NCBI GenBank assembly: GCA_035717845.1
Contig: DASTIC010000311.1
Span: 1-21,013, forward strand
Length of the DNA: 21,013 nt
Reading direction: 5' to 3'
DNA from: DASSUW01 sp035717845
Lineage (GTDB): Bacteria; Actinomycetota; Thermoleophilia; Solirubrobacterales; Solirubrobacteraceae
Shown: positions 8,002-15,798 of the stretch, piece by piece
Layout of the letters: the number at the start of each line of letters is the position of its first letter
How positions within the stretch are numbered: the first letter of the stretch is position 1
Made by a program: the position numbers and the translations under genes
The notes under the pieces: model-generated
Databases searched by the model: none
The model's input: the letters and a program-made list of their open reading frames with translations, nothing else
What the model was told of the DNA's origin: nothing

Positions 8002-8615
8002 GCGAAGCGCACGTCGACCTGCTCGAACCCGAGGCCGCGCAGCATCCCGTCGAGCATCGCGCGGGTGTTTCGCTCCGCCGTGCGGCGCAGCTGCGGCTCG
8101 TTCTCCGCCGCCGCGGTCAGCTTCTCCTCGGCGAGCTGGTAGAGCGGCTGCTCGTCCCCGGGGCGGTCCGAGAGCGCGTCCTCGACGCGGTCGAGGATGC
8201 CGCGATCGCGATCGTAGACCCGCGTGCGGTCGGGCTCGATGCGCGGCTCGCTCAGGGTCGGCGCCGGCAGCGTGATGGTGGCGGACCGCCGGTCGTCCGA
8301 GACGCGGACCGCCGCGTCGTCCTTGGAGAGCCCGGAGAAGTCGACCGCCGCGTCCACGCTGCCGGCGGCCACGAACAGGGTCCGCTCCCCCTTCACGAAG
8401 GACGGGATCAGGTCCGTGTCCTCCTCCACGTCGACCACGACCTGGAGGTTGGCGGTCGCCGCCCGGTACTCGCTGAGATTCTCGAGCGACTTGAGCAGCG
8501 CGGGCTGGCTGCGGTCGACGGTCTCCTCGTCGAACGGGTTGAGGCTCGGGATCAGCGCGGGCACGAGCAGGAGCACGGCCACCACCGCGACGCCGCCGAG
8601 GACGAACTTCGCCAC
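7986..8615 (-). CDS. DUF4230 domain protein
   Basis: About 209 residues: an N-terminal membrane anchor (KFVLGGVAVVAVLLLVPALI) followed by an extracytoplasmic domain of DUF4230 type. That domain has an early segment LLKSLENLSEYRAATANLQV, a strand pair around GERTLFVAAGSVDAAVDFSGL, and SATITLPAPTLSEPRIEPDR. The function of the family is unknown. A TTG at 8624 would add three residues. GTG at 8615 is preferred because a TACATT hexamer ends exactly seven bases before it, as at other genes here. The gene is divergent from the asparaginase gene across only 37 bp, and its 3' end overlaps the GT-C-like gene on the other strand. Confidence 0.88.
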   Translation of the reverse strand: MAKFVLGGVAVVAVLLLVPALIPSLNPFDEETVDRSQPALLKSLENLSEYRAATANLQVVVDVEEDTDLIPSFVKGERTLFVAAGSVDAAVDFSGLSKDDAAVRVSDDRRSATITLPAPTLSEPRIEPDRTRVYDRDRGILDRVEDALSDRPGDEQPLYQLAEEKLTAAAENEPQLRRTAERNTRAMLDGMLRGLGFEQVDVRFAQPVV

Positions 8616-8622
8616 GGCACGC

Positions 8623-8628
8623 AATGTA
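8623..8628 (-). promoter_or_regulatory. TAnnnT -10 element (TACATT), 7 nt before the start at 8615
   Basis: Read on the minus strand, TACATT is followed by seven bases and then GTG. A leaderless mRNA beginning at that GTG is predicted. This supports 8615 over the TTG at 8624, which would overlap the hexamer. Confidence 0.5.
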
Positions 8629-8637
8629 GAGGGCGAT

Positions 8638-8643
8638 TACTCT
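8638..8643 (+). promoter_or_regulatory. TAnnnT -10 element (TACTCT), 9 nt before the start at 8653
   Basis: TACTCT ends nine bases before the ATG at 8653. With the minus-strand element at 8623-8628 it forms a back-to-back promoter pair inside a 37-bp divergent gap. Confidence 0.45.
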
Positions 8644-8652
8644 GCCGACGCG

Positions 8653-9540
8653 ATGGATGAGATCGCGATCGTCGTACACGGCGGAGCGGGCGGGCTCACG
8701 CGCGACCCGGAGCGGGAGGAGCGCATGCGCGCGGGCGCGGCGGCCGCCGTGGCGGCCGGCCACGCCGTGCTGGCCGCCGGCGGCCTGGCGATCGATGCGG
8801 TGGAGGCGGCCGTCGTCGTGCTGGAGGACGACCCCGAGTTCAACGCGGGGCGCGGCGCGGCGCTGACCGAGTACGGGCGCGTCGAGCTTGACGCGTCGAT
8901 GATGGAGGGGACCACGCGGCGGGCGGGCGCGGTGGCCGCCGTGCGGGGTGTCCGCAACCCGATCCGGGCGGCGCGCGCGGTGCTCGAGGAGGGGCGCCAC
9001 GTGCTGCTGGTCGGCACGCCGGCGACCGAGTTCGCGGCCACCGCCGGGCTCCGGTTCGAGTCGGAGACCTGGTTCGTCACCGAGCGCGAGCGGCTGGCGC
9101 TCACGATGGCGGGCTCGGCCGGCGCCCGCGGCACGGTCGGCGCGGTGGCGCGCGACGCCGGCGGCCGGCTGGCCGCCGCGACGTCCACGGGCGGCGTCTC
9201 CGGGCAGCGGCTCGGCCGCGTCGGGGACTCCCCGCTGGTGGGCGCCGGCACCTGGGCCGACGACGACACGGTCGCCGTCTCGTGCACCGGACACGGAGAG
9301 TCGATCATCCGCTCGGCGCTCGCCCACGAGGTCGACGCGCTGCTCCGCCACGGCGGCCTCGATCTCCAGGACGCGTGCGCGCGCGCCATCGAGGGCCTGG
9401 GACGCTGGGGCGAGGACGGCGGGCTGATCGCCGTCAGCGCCCACGGCGAGGTCGCGGCCACCTTCAACTCGGCCGCCATGACGCGCGCGTGGCAGGTGGC
9501 GGACGGGCCGGTGACCACGGCCCACGGACCCGGTGGCTGA
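8653..9540 (+). CDS. iaaA: Isoaspartyl peptidase / plant-type L-asparaginase (Ntn hydrolase)
   Basis: A 295-residue precursor of the N-terminal-nucleophile hydrolase family that splits beta-aspartyl dipeptides and L-asparagine. The opening VVHGGAG and NAGRGAAL are family marks. The autocleavage site is the Gly-Thr bond in GTVGAVARD, making Thr161 the N-terminal nucleophile of the beta subunit. GRVGDSPLVGAGTWAD and CTGHGES supply the Arg/Asp substrate grip and the glycine-rich oxyanion region. The alpha subunit is somewhat shorter than in E. coli IaaA (Thr179), because the linker before the cleavage site is short. Its ATG follows a candidate leaderless promoter. The stop overlaps the next gene's GTG by 8 nt. 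Asparaginase versus dipeptidase preference cannot be told from sequence. Confidence 0.94.
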   Translation: MDEIAIVVHGGAGGLTRDPEREERMRAGAAAAVAAGHAVLAAGGLAIDAVEAAVVVLEDDPEFNAGRGAALTEYGRVELDASMMEGTTRRAGAVAAVRGVRNPIRAARAVLEEGRHVLLVGTPATEFAATAGLRFESETWFVTERERLALTMAGSAGARGTVGAVARDAGGRLAAATSTGGVSGQRLGRVGDSPLVGAGTWADDDTVAVSCTGHGESIIRSALAHEVDALLRHGGLDLQDACARAIEGLGRWGEDGGLIAVSAHGEVAATFNSAAMTRAWQVADGPVTTAHGPGG

Positions 9541-10393
9541 GCCGGTCGACGAGGTCGCGAGCCGCCTCTACGGGCTGCCGCTGGAGGAGTTCACGCGCGA
9601 GCGCGACGCCGCCGCGCGCGAGCTGCGCAAGGCCAAGGACCGGGACACCGCGGCGGTCGTCGCGAAGCTGCCCAAGCCGTCGCAGGCGGCCTGGGCGGCG
9701 AACACGCTCGCCCGCGAGCAACGGAGCCTCGTCGACGACCTGCTCGAGGCGGGCGAGCGCCTGCGCGACGCTCAGGATGCCGCTGTGGCCGGGCGCGGCG
9801 CGGGGGAGCTGCGCGAGGCCGGCGCCGCCGAGCGGGCCGCCGTCGACGCGCTCGTCGACGCCGCGAGCGACCTCAAGCCCGGAGGCCGCCGCCCGACGGC
9901 CGCGACGCTCGAGCGACTCCGCACGACGCTCCACGCGGCGGCGTCCGACGACGACGTCCGCCAGGCCCTGGACGCGGGACGCCTCGTGGAGGACGTCACG
10001 GGCGGCGGCGCCTGGGGCCTGTTCGGGGGCGGCGAGGCCGGCGGCGAGCCGCCGGCCCCCAAGCCTCGCGCCAAGACGGCGTCGCCGGCCGCGAAGGGGA
10101 CGAAGCGCGATCAGCAGCGCGACGAGCGCGAGCGCAAGGAGCGCGAGGCGCGCGAGGCGGCCGAGCGGGAGGCGCGTCAGCGGCTCGAGGCCGAGCTCCG
10201 CGAGGCGCGCGCCGAGCGCCGCTCACGGGACCGAGAGCTCGAGCGCGCCGAGAAGGCCGCCGCCCGTGCCGACGAGCGGCTCGAGGAGGCGCGCGAGCAG
10301 GCCGAGGAGGCCGGCGCCGAGCTCGAAACGGCCCGCGAGGCGGCCGACGAGGCGCGAGATCACGTCGCGCGGCTCGAAGAGCAGCTCGACTGA
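9533..10393 (+). CDS. Coiled-coil protein of unknown function
   Basis: A 286-residue protein without signal peptide or membrane helix. Residues 1-135 are a helical domain with YGLPLEEFTRERDAAARELR and KLPKPSQAAWAANTLARE, a pattern I recall in uncharacterised actinobacterial proteins. A Gly/Pro linker near 155-180 is followed by a charged coiled coil to the end (about 195-286), dominated by Glu, Arg and Ala. The function is unknown. The GTG at 9533 lies inside the end of the asparaginase gene, so the two are probably co-translated. It converges on the LAL regulator with a gap of only 7 nt. Confidence 0.82.
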   Translation: MAEPVDEVASRLYGLPLEEFTRERDAAARELRKAKDRDTAAVVAKLPKPSQAAWAANTLAREQRSLVDDLLEAGERLRDAQDAAVAGRGAGELREAGAAERAAVDALVDAASDLKPGGRRPTAATLERLRTTLHAAASDDDVRQALDAGRLVEDVTGGGAWGLFGGGEAGGEPPAPKPRAKTASPAAKGTKRDQQRDERERKEREAREAAEREARQRLEAELREARAERRSRDRELERAEKAAARADERLEEAREQAEEAGAELETAREAADEARDHVARLEEQLD

Positions 10394-10400
10394 GCCGCCG

Positions 10401-13190
10401 TCAGCCCATCGCCTCGGCCAGCACCGACGGGTCGCGCTCGCCCTCTGGCAGCTCCATCGCCATCAGCCGCGCGAGCTGGGCCCGGCCGCGGACGTCGAGC
10501 TTGCGGTAGATCTGGCCGAGGTGGTACTCGATCGTCTTCGGCGACAGGAAGAGCGCCGCCGCCGCCTCGCGATTGGTCATGCCCTGGGAGACCAGCACCG
10601 CGATCTGGAGCTCGTGCGGGGTGAGCTGCTCGGCCGCCGTCTCGGCCCGCCGCGCCTGCTGCTCGCCGGTGGCGCGCAGCTCGGTCCGCGTGCGCTCGGC
10701 CCACCCGCGGGCGCCGAGCCGCTCGAACGTGGCCAGCGCCTCCTTCAGCGGCTCGCGGGCCTCGGCCCGCTGGCGTGCGCGGCGCAGGCGCTCGCCGAAG
10801 CACAGCAGCGTGCGGGCTCGCTCGAACGGCATCGGCAGGCCGTCGTGCACCGCGAGCGCGGCCTCGAAGCGCGGCCGCACCTCGGCGTCGGGCCCCAGCA
10901 ACCCCCGCAGCCGGCCCGCGGCGGCCTCGGCCCAGCGCGAGCCCGCGCGCCGGCCCGCCGCCTCGAAGGCGTCGAGCCGGGCCAGCGCGTCGTCGCGGCG
11001 CCCCGTGCGCGCGTAGGCCTCGATGAGGTCGGGCGCGGACATCACCAGCGACGGCTGCATCTGGAGGCGGTCGCCGATGCGCTGGGTCTCCTCGAGCGCC
11101 GCGATCGCCTCGGGCACCCGCCCCAGCCCCAGCTCGAGCAGTCCCACGGCCCCGTGCAGATAGGCGCCGAGGGCGTCCGACTGGAAGCGCGAGACCAGCG
11201 CGAGCCCGTCGGCCACGTGGCGCCGGCACTCGTCGGCCAGCCCCATCGCCGCCTCGACGTGGGCGAGCGCGGCGAGGCTGTGCGTGAGCAGCGCCTGCTG
11301 CCCCGTGTCCTGCGCCAGCTCGACCGACTCGGTGGCCTGCGCCCGCGCGGTCGCCCAGCGCCCGAGCCGGAAGTCGAGGTGCGAGCGCGCGGCGAGCGGG
11401 TAGATCAGCGCGCTGACCGCGCTGGCGTCGCGGGCGGCGGCGATCAGGCGCTCGAAGATCCGCTGCGCGCGGTCGAACTTCTCGATCCAGACCGACGAGT
11501 GGGCGGCCATCCCGACGACCTCGACGATGGCGAGCGGATCGCCCTCGAGCAGGTACGGCTCGCACACGCTCAGGAGCGCGTCGCCATGCTCGACGTCCCC
11601 GAGCGCGAGGTGCGCCTCGCCGATCACCGCCGTGGCCAGCAGCTCGACCGCCGGGTCGGCGGAGGTGGCAAGCGCCCGCGCACGCTCGGCGGTGGCGATC
11701 AGCGCATGCATGTCGCCGGTCATCATGTGCGTGACCGAGGCCTCGAGGAACATCCCGGCCGCCCGCCGCGGGTCGCGCGAGCGGACGCGCTCGGCCTCGG
11801 CCACCAGCAGCTCGTAGGCGACGAGCGGCGACCCGCGGCGCATCTCGACGTGGCCGGTCATGCGCTGCACGTCGGCGGCGAGCAGCGGGTCGGTCGCGAG
11901 GCGTGCAGCGTCGCCGAGGAGCGCGAAGGCGCGGTCGGGCTCGCCCGAGCGCGTCGCGTCGACCGCCGCCTCGAGCAGTCGCCGGGCGCGCGGTTCGTCG
12001 TCGGGCGTGAGCTGGGCGGCGCGGCCGAAGTCGCGCGCCGCGGTCGCGTGGGCGCCGCGCCCGCGGGCGTCGAGCGCCGCCGCCTCGAGCGCGGCGGCCA
12101 CCGCCTCGTCGGGCGCCACCGCGCACGCGGCCAGGTGCCATGCACGCTCCGGGCTGCCCTCGGGCGCGGTCGCGGCCAGCGCGGCGTGCGCGGCGCGCCG
12201 CTCGCCCGCGCTGGTGGCGTGGTAGGCGGTCGAGCGCAGCAGCGGGTGGCGGAAGTCGACCTCGCCGTCGGCGACGGCGATCAGGCGCGCCGTCTCGGCC
12301 GGAGCCAGGTCAACCGCGGCGAGACCGGCCTCCTTCAGCGCCGGCTCGATCACGTCGAGCCGTCCCGTGTGCGCGGTGGCGGCGACCAGCAGCGCGCGGC
12401 GGGCGTCGCCCTCGAGCGCGTCGAGCGCGCGGCGGAAGGCGCGCTCGACCCCCGTGCCCGGCCGGAGCGGCTCCTCGAGCGGCTCGCGCCCGGCCCGCTG
12501 GCCGTCCGAGAGCTGGCGCGGGATCTCGAGCAGCGCGAGCGGGTTGCCGGCCGCCGTGCTCACCAGCCGGTCGGCGACCGACGGCGCCAGACGCTCGCTC
12601 TGCGCGACCGACAGCAGCTCGCGCGCCTCGTCGTCGGCCAGCGGGGAGATCCGCAGCCGCTCGAGCCAGGGGACCTCGAGCGCGGCCGCCGTCGTGCCGT
12701 CGCGGACGGAGCCGAGCATGGCGATCCCCTCCGCCTCCAGCCGCCGCCCGGCGAACAGGAACGCCTCCAGCGACGGCTCGTCGAGCCACTGGGCGTCGTC
12801 GATGGCCGCCAGCACCGGCTGCTCCTCGGCGGCGACGCCGAGGAGGCTGAGCAGCGCGGCGGGCACCGTGAAGCGATCGTGCGGCGTGGCCGGGCCGAGC
12901 GCCAGGGCACCGCGCAGCGCGCGGGCCTGCACCTCGGGGATCGCGTCGAGCCGGTCGAGCAGCGGGCTCACCAGCTCGGCGAGCCCGGCGAACGGGATGT
13001 CGGACTCCGTCTCGATCCCGCGTGCCCGCAGCACCCGCATGCCGGTCGCCCGGCCGATGGCCCAGCGCATGAGCGCGGTCTTCCCGATGCCCGCCTCGCC
13101 GTGCAGGAGCAGCGCACCGCTCACCCCCTGACGCGCTCCTTCCAGCAACCGGTCGATCCGTGCCCGTTCCCGTTCGCGTCCGACGAACAT
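10401..13190 (-). CDS. LAL-type LuxR-family transcriptional regulator with AAA-like ATPase
   Basis: A 929-residue regulator of the large ATP-binding LuxR (LAL, MalT-like STAND) class. The N-terminal ATPase has Walker A GEAGIGKT (31-38), Walker B VLAAIDDAQWLDE (131-132 are the Asp pair), and a sensor-like region through WLERL and LLEIPRQL. The centre (about 330-850) is an Ala/Leu/Arg-rich array of TPR-like helices, likely the ligand or protein sensor. The C-terminal LuxR helix-turn-helix (about 855-915) reads LTPHELQIAVLVSQGMTNREAA and then LSPKTIEYHLGQIYRKL. Such proteins oligomerise with ATP and an inducer to activate transcription. It begins 11 nt after the gluQ stop on the same strand, so it is probably the third gene of that operon. 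Its targets are unknown. Confidence 0.95.
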   Translation of the reverse strand: MFVGRERERARIDRLLEGARQGVSGALLLHGEAGIGKTALMRWAIGRATGMRVLRARGIETESDIPFAGLAELVSPLLDRLDAIPEVQARALRGALALGPATPHDRFTVPAALLSLLGVAAEEQPVLAAIDDAQWLDEPSLEAFLFAGRRLEAEGIAMLGSVRDGTTAAALEVPWLERLRISPLADDEARELLSVAQSERLAPSVADRLVSTAAGNPLALLEIPRQLSDGQRAGREPLEEPLRPGTGVERAFRRALDALEGDARRALLVAATAHTGRLDVIEPALKEAGLAAVDLAPAETARLIAVADGEVDFRHPLLRSTAYHATSAGERRAAHAALAATAPEGSPERAWHLAACAVAPDEAVAAALEAAALDARGRGAHATAARDFGRAAQLTPDDEPRARRLLEAAVDATRSGEPDRAFALLGDAARLATDPLLAADVQRMTGHVEMRRGSPLVAYELLVAEAERVRSRDPRRAAGMFLEASVTHMMTGDMHALIATAERARALATSADPAVELLATAVIGEAHLALGDVEHGDALLSVCEPYLLEGDPLAIVEVVGMAAHSSVWIEKFDRAQRIFERLIAAARDASAVSALIYPLAARSHLDFRLGRWATARAQATESVELAQDTGQQALLTHSLAALAHVEAAMGLADECRRHVADGLALVSRFQSDALGAYLHGAVGLLELGLGRVPEAIAALEETQRIGDRLQMQPSLVMSAPDLIEAYARTGRRDDALARLDAFEAAGRRAGSRWAEAAAGRLRGLLGPDAEVRPRFEAALAVHDGLPMPFERARTLLCFGERLRRARQRAEAREPLKEALATFERLGARGWAERTRTELRATGEQQARRAETAAEQLTPHELQIAVLVSQGMTNREAAAALFLSPKTIEYHLGQIYRKLDVRGRAQLARLMAMELPEGERDPSVLAEAMG

Positions 13191-13201
13191 CTGCCGGGAG
13201 T

Positions 13202-14065
13202 CTACGTTCCGGTGAACCGGGTGGGCGACCGCGGAAGCGTCCCGGGATCGAACTGCGCCGGGGTGAGGTCAGGCGGCAGGCCGAGGGTCTCGAGCATCCA
13301 GGCCCGGGCCCTGTCGGCGGGCACCTCGCGCAGCGTCACGTCGCCGTGCCGCTTGGCCAGCCGCGCGCCGTCCGGCCCGAGGACGAGCGGCACGTGCGCG
13401 TACGACGGCTCCGGCAGCCCGAGCAGCCGGGCGACGAAGAGCTGGCGCGGCGTGGAGTCGAGCAGGTCGTCGCCGCGCACGACCTCGCCGATCCCCTGCG
13501 CGGCGTCGTCGACGACGACCGCGAGGTTGTACGCGATCGCGCCGTCGTTGCGGCGCACCACGAAGTCGTCGACCACGCCGTCCACGTCGCCGTGCAGGCG
13601 GTCGCTGAAGCCGACGACCGCGCTCTCGGCGCGCACGCGCAGGGCCGGCGGGCGCCGGGCGCGCCGCTGCTCGCGCTCCGCGTCCGTGAGGCGCAGGCAG
13701 GTGCCGGGGTAGTGGCCCTCGGGCAGCGGGCCGTGCGGAGCCGACGCCGCCTCGCGGATCTCCGCCCGCGTGCAGAAGCACTCGTACAGCCGCCTCGCCG
13801 CGCGCAGCTGCTCGATCGCGTCCGCGTAGTGCTCCACGCGAGCGGACTGGAACACCACCTCGCCGTCCCAATCGAGCCCGACCGCGGCCAGGTCGGCGAG
13901 CTGCTCCTCGGCGACGCCGGGGCGCACGCGGCTCGTGTCGAGGTCCTCCATCCGCACGAGGAACCCGCTCCCGGCCGAGCGCGCGAACAGCCAGGCCAGC
14001 AGCGCCGTGCGCAGGTTCCCGAGATGAAGGGTGCCCGTCGGGCTCGGCGCGAAGCGGCCGTTCAC
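13202..14065 (-). CDS. gluQ: Glutamyl-Q tRNA(Asp) synthetase
   Basis: A 287-residue truncated paralogue of glutamyl-tRNA synthetase that glutamylates the queuosine base at position 34 of tRNA(Asp). It keeps the class I catalytic core, GRFAPSPTGTLHLGNLRTA (HIGH-type motif HLGN) and GARLAKRHGDV in the KMSKS position, but has no anticodon-binding domain, which sets it apart from GltX. The zinc site is CFC followed by YPGTC (CxC...YxxxC). The length is normal for GluQ-RS. The GTG start at 14065 overlaps the rmlC stop as GTGA and places GRFAPS at the usual N-terminal position. The LAL regulator follows by 11 nt. Whether the cell makes queuosine cannot be judged from this window. Confidence 0.94.
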   Translation of the reverse strand: MNGRFAPSPTGTLHLGNLRTALLAWLFARSAGSGFLVRMEDLDTSRVRPGVAEEQLADLAAVGLDWDGEVVFQSARVEHYADAIEQLRAARRLYECFCTRAEIREAASAPHGPLPEGHYPGTCLRLTDAEREQRRARRPPALRVRAESAVVGFSDRLHGDVDGVVDDFVVRRNDGAIAYNLAVVVDDAAQGIGEVVRGDDLLDSTPRQLFVARLLGLPEPSYAHVPLVLGPDGARLAKRHGDVTLREVPADRARAWMLETLGLPPDLTPAQFDPGTLPRSPTRFTGT

Positions 14066-14616
14066 ACGGAGAACGGGAGCGTGTCGGCGATCTCGGCGAG
14101 CCGGGGCGCCGTGCGGTCGCGCTCGGAGTAGACGAGCTCCAGGTCGGGCCACTCGATGCCCACGTCCGGGTCGGCGAACGAGAAGCCCGACTCCGTCGCC
14201 CCGTCGTAGTAGCTGGTGACCTTGTAGACAAAGTCGGCGACGTCGGAGAGCACGCAGAAGCCGTGCGCGAAGCCGATCGGGATCCACAGCTGGAGCGCCC
14301 GCTCGTCGTCGAGCTCGACGCCCTCCCACTCGCCGAACGTGGGCGAGCCGCGGCGGACGTCGACCACCACGTCGAGCACCCGGCCGCGGGCGACGCGCAC
14401 GAGCTTGCCCTGCCCCGGCGTGGTCTGGAAGTGCATGCCGCGCAGCGTTCCCCGGCGGGAGCGGGAGTGGTTGTCCTGGACGAAGTCGGTCGCGACGCCG
14501 TGCTCGGCCCACGCGTCGGCCCGGAACGTCTCCATGAAGAAGCCGCGCTGGTCGCCGAGGACGGCCGGTGCCAGCAGCACCAGGCCGTCGAGCCGTGTCG
14601 GGAGTCGTGTAATCAA
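14062..14616 (-). CDS. rmlC: dTDP-4-dehydrorhamnose 3,5-epimerase
   Basis: A 184-residue cupin-fold enzyme of dTDP-L-rhamnose synthesis, which epimerises C3 and C5 of dTDP-4-keto-6-deoxyglucose. Family blocks are GDQRGFFMETF, NHSRSRRGTLRGMHFQ (His62 as catalytic base), VDVRRGSPTFGEWEGVEL, WIPIGFAHGFCVLSD and FVYKVTSYYDG with the conserved tyrosines. Length and order match RmlC. The start is taken as TTG 14616, since no ATG lies in frame nearby and it gives the usual 10 or so residues before the first strand. It is the first gene of the rmlC-gluQ-LAL string. The other rml genes are not in the window. A deoxysugar-specific 3,5-epimerase of another pathway is possible. Confidence 0.92.
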   Translation of the reverse strand: MITRLPTRLDGLVLLAPAVLGDQRGFFMETFRADAWAEHGVATDFVQDNHSRSRRGTLRGMHFQTTPGQGKLVRVARGRVLDVVVDVRRGSPTFGEWEGVELDDERALQLWIPIGFAHGFCVLSDVADFVYKVTSYYDGATESGFSFADPDVGIEWPDLELVYSERDRTAPRLAEIADTLPFSV

Positions 14617-14619
14617 GGT

Positions 14620-14631
14620 GCTCGCGCGAGC
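14620..14631. promoter_or_regulatory. 12-bp perfect palindrome upstream of rmlC
   Basis: GCTCGCGCGAGC is its own reverse complement. It lies 3 bp upstream of the assigned rmlC start, in the rmlC/RpiR divergent gap (14617-14721). It may be an operator, but GC-only palindromes arise readily in such DNA. Confidence 0.25.
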
Positions 14632-14721
14632 TTGCGAATGCGAGTAAGCCGCACTCGATCTCCGGCAGGAGGTTATGACGCCGCCGTCGAAAGACCCGGA
14701 GCCATGCCGAGGACCGCCACG

Positions 14722-15570
14722 ATGCCTCCGGCCGCCCGCGGCCATCAGACCCTCTCTGCCTACATCTCGTCGCGCTTTGACGAGTTCTCCCGGTCGCAGA
14801 AGGACGTCGCCCAATACGTCGTCGACCACCTCGACGAGGTCGCCTTCCACACCGCCGAGGAGCTGGCGCGGCGCGCGAGCACGTCGTCCTCGACCGTCGT
14901 GCGGTTCTCCCAGGCGCTGGGCTTCGAGGGCTTCCCCGAGCTCCAGGAGGCGGCGCGCGACGAGTACCGGCACCACCACCGGACCACGGCGCCGAGCGGC
15001 TTCGAGGCGGCCCCGCTGTTCTCGCTCGACCAGACCGCGTTCGAGCAGGCGGTGGCCGCCGACCACGTCAACGTGGAGGAGACGGCACGCAAGGTGTCGC
15101 GCTCGGAGGTCGAGGGCGCGATCGAGGCGATCGCCACCGCGAGCCGCCTCCTGATCGCCGGCACCGACCAGATGGCGTTCTTCGCCTCCTACCTGCGCCA
15201 TCTCCTGATGCTGCTCGACATCCGCGCCGAGATCGCCGCGTCGCCGTCGCAGGAGGCGCTCTCCCGGCTCGGGCGGATCGACGAGGGCACGCTCGTGATC
15301 GGCCTCTCGGCCGGCCGCCCGCACCCGCTGGTGGTGCGCGCGATGAAGATCGCCCGCCACCGCAAGGCGTCCACGCTGGCGATCGTCGACGCGACCCTCT
15401 CGGAGATCTCCAAGCTGTCCGAGCGGACGCTCTACTACTCGTCGAACTCGCCGGCCTTCGTGCGCTCGCACGCGGGCCTGCTGTCGCTCATCCAAGCGCT
15501 CGCCTACGGCGTCTACTCGCGCGACGCGGCGCAGTACGACGACCGCATCCGCGCGTTCAAGCTCAAGTAA
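14722..15570 (+). CDS. MurR/RpiR-family transcriptional regulator
   Basis: A 282-residue regulator. Residues 8-75 form the RpiR-type helix-turn-helix (RFDEFSRSQKDVAQYVV, then TAEELARRASTSSSTVVRFSQALG). Residues about 125-265 form a SIS sugar-phosphate-binding fold (RLLIAGTDQMAFFASYL, DEGTLVIGLSAGRPHPLVVRAMKIA). The usual SxSGxT phosphosugar loop is replaced by SAGRPHP, so the ligand may differ. ATG 14722 is preferred because GAGGA (14709-14713) stands 8 nt before it; an in-frame ATG at 14704 would add six residues. A strong AGGAGG at 14667-14672 is too far from either start to serve them. A TGTAAT (14608-14613) could be the -10 box. It is divergent from rmlC, which it may or may not control, and its end overlaps the next gene by 8 nt. 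Confidence 0.9.
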   Translation: MPPAARGHQTLSAYISSRFDEFSRSQKDVAQYVVDHLDEVAFHTAEELARRASTSSSTVVRFSQALGFEGFPELQEAARDEYRHHHRTTAPSGFEAAPLFSLDQTAFEQAVAADHVNVEETARKVSRSEVEGAIEAIATASRLLIAGTDQMAFFASYLRHLLMLLDIRAEIAASPSQEALSRLGRIDEGTLVIGLSAGRPHPLVVRAMKIARHRKASTLAIVDATLSEISKLSERTLYYSSNSPAFVRSHAGLLSLIQALAYGVYSRDAAQYDDRIRAFKLK

Positions 15571-15784
15571 CCGGGCGGCGCCCAGGGAGCGTGATCGCCC
15601 GGATGCTCGCGTCGTCGGGCAGCTTCGCGAGCACCTCGCGGATGATCCGGTGAACGTCCGGCTCGTCGTGGCCGAAGTCGGCCAGCATCGACCGCAGCGC
15701 GGAGTGAGTGATCTTCAGCTGGGCGGCGGTCAGCTCGAGCCGGAAGGCGGTCTCGTCGGGCGCGATGAGGTCGTCGGCAGCCAT
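15563..15784 (-). CDS. Small hypothetical protein (73 aa)
   Basis: A 73-residue soluble, acidic protein I do not recognise. It is mostly helical, with a core of LELTAAQLKITHSALRSML, then DEPDVHRIIREVLAKLPDD, and a short basic end. Third-codon G/C bias is strong, and a TAACAT hexamer sits 7 nt before its ATG, so it looks genuinely expressed. The 3' end overlaps the RpiR gene on the other strand by 8 nt. The HIRAN gene lies just upstream on the same strand and ends 14 nt before this start, so read-through is possible. Confidence 0.75.
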   Translation of the reverse strand: MAADDLIAPDETAFRLELTAAQLKITHSALRSMLADFGHDEPDVHRIIREVLAKLPDDASIRAITLPGRRPVT

Positions 15785-15791
15785 GTGACAA

Positions 15792-15797
15792 ATGTTA
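15792..15797 (-). promoter_or_regulatory. TAnnnT -10 element (TAACAT), 7 nt before the start at 15784
   Basis: On the minus strand, TAACAT is followed by seven bases and the ATG at 15784, predicting a leaderless message for the 73-residue protein. It sits in a short A/T-rich patch between two GC-rich genes. Confidence 0.5.
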
Positions 15798-15798
15798 C

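Noticed and set aside
9282..13712. Very long plus-strand open frame (about 1,480 codons)
   Set aside because: It spans the asparaginase and coiled-coil genes out of frame and lies opposite the LAL regulator and gluQ, whose domains are unmistakable. Such frames stay open because A/T-rich stop codons are rare in this DNA.
14675..15154. Frame beginning at ATG 14675 just after AGGAGG
   Set aside because: The 2-nt spacing is too short, the translation is Arg/Ser/Pro-rich without motifs, and it overlaps the RpiR gene, which has clear domains in another frame.
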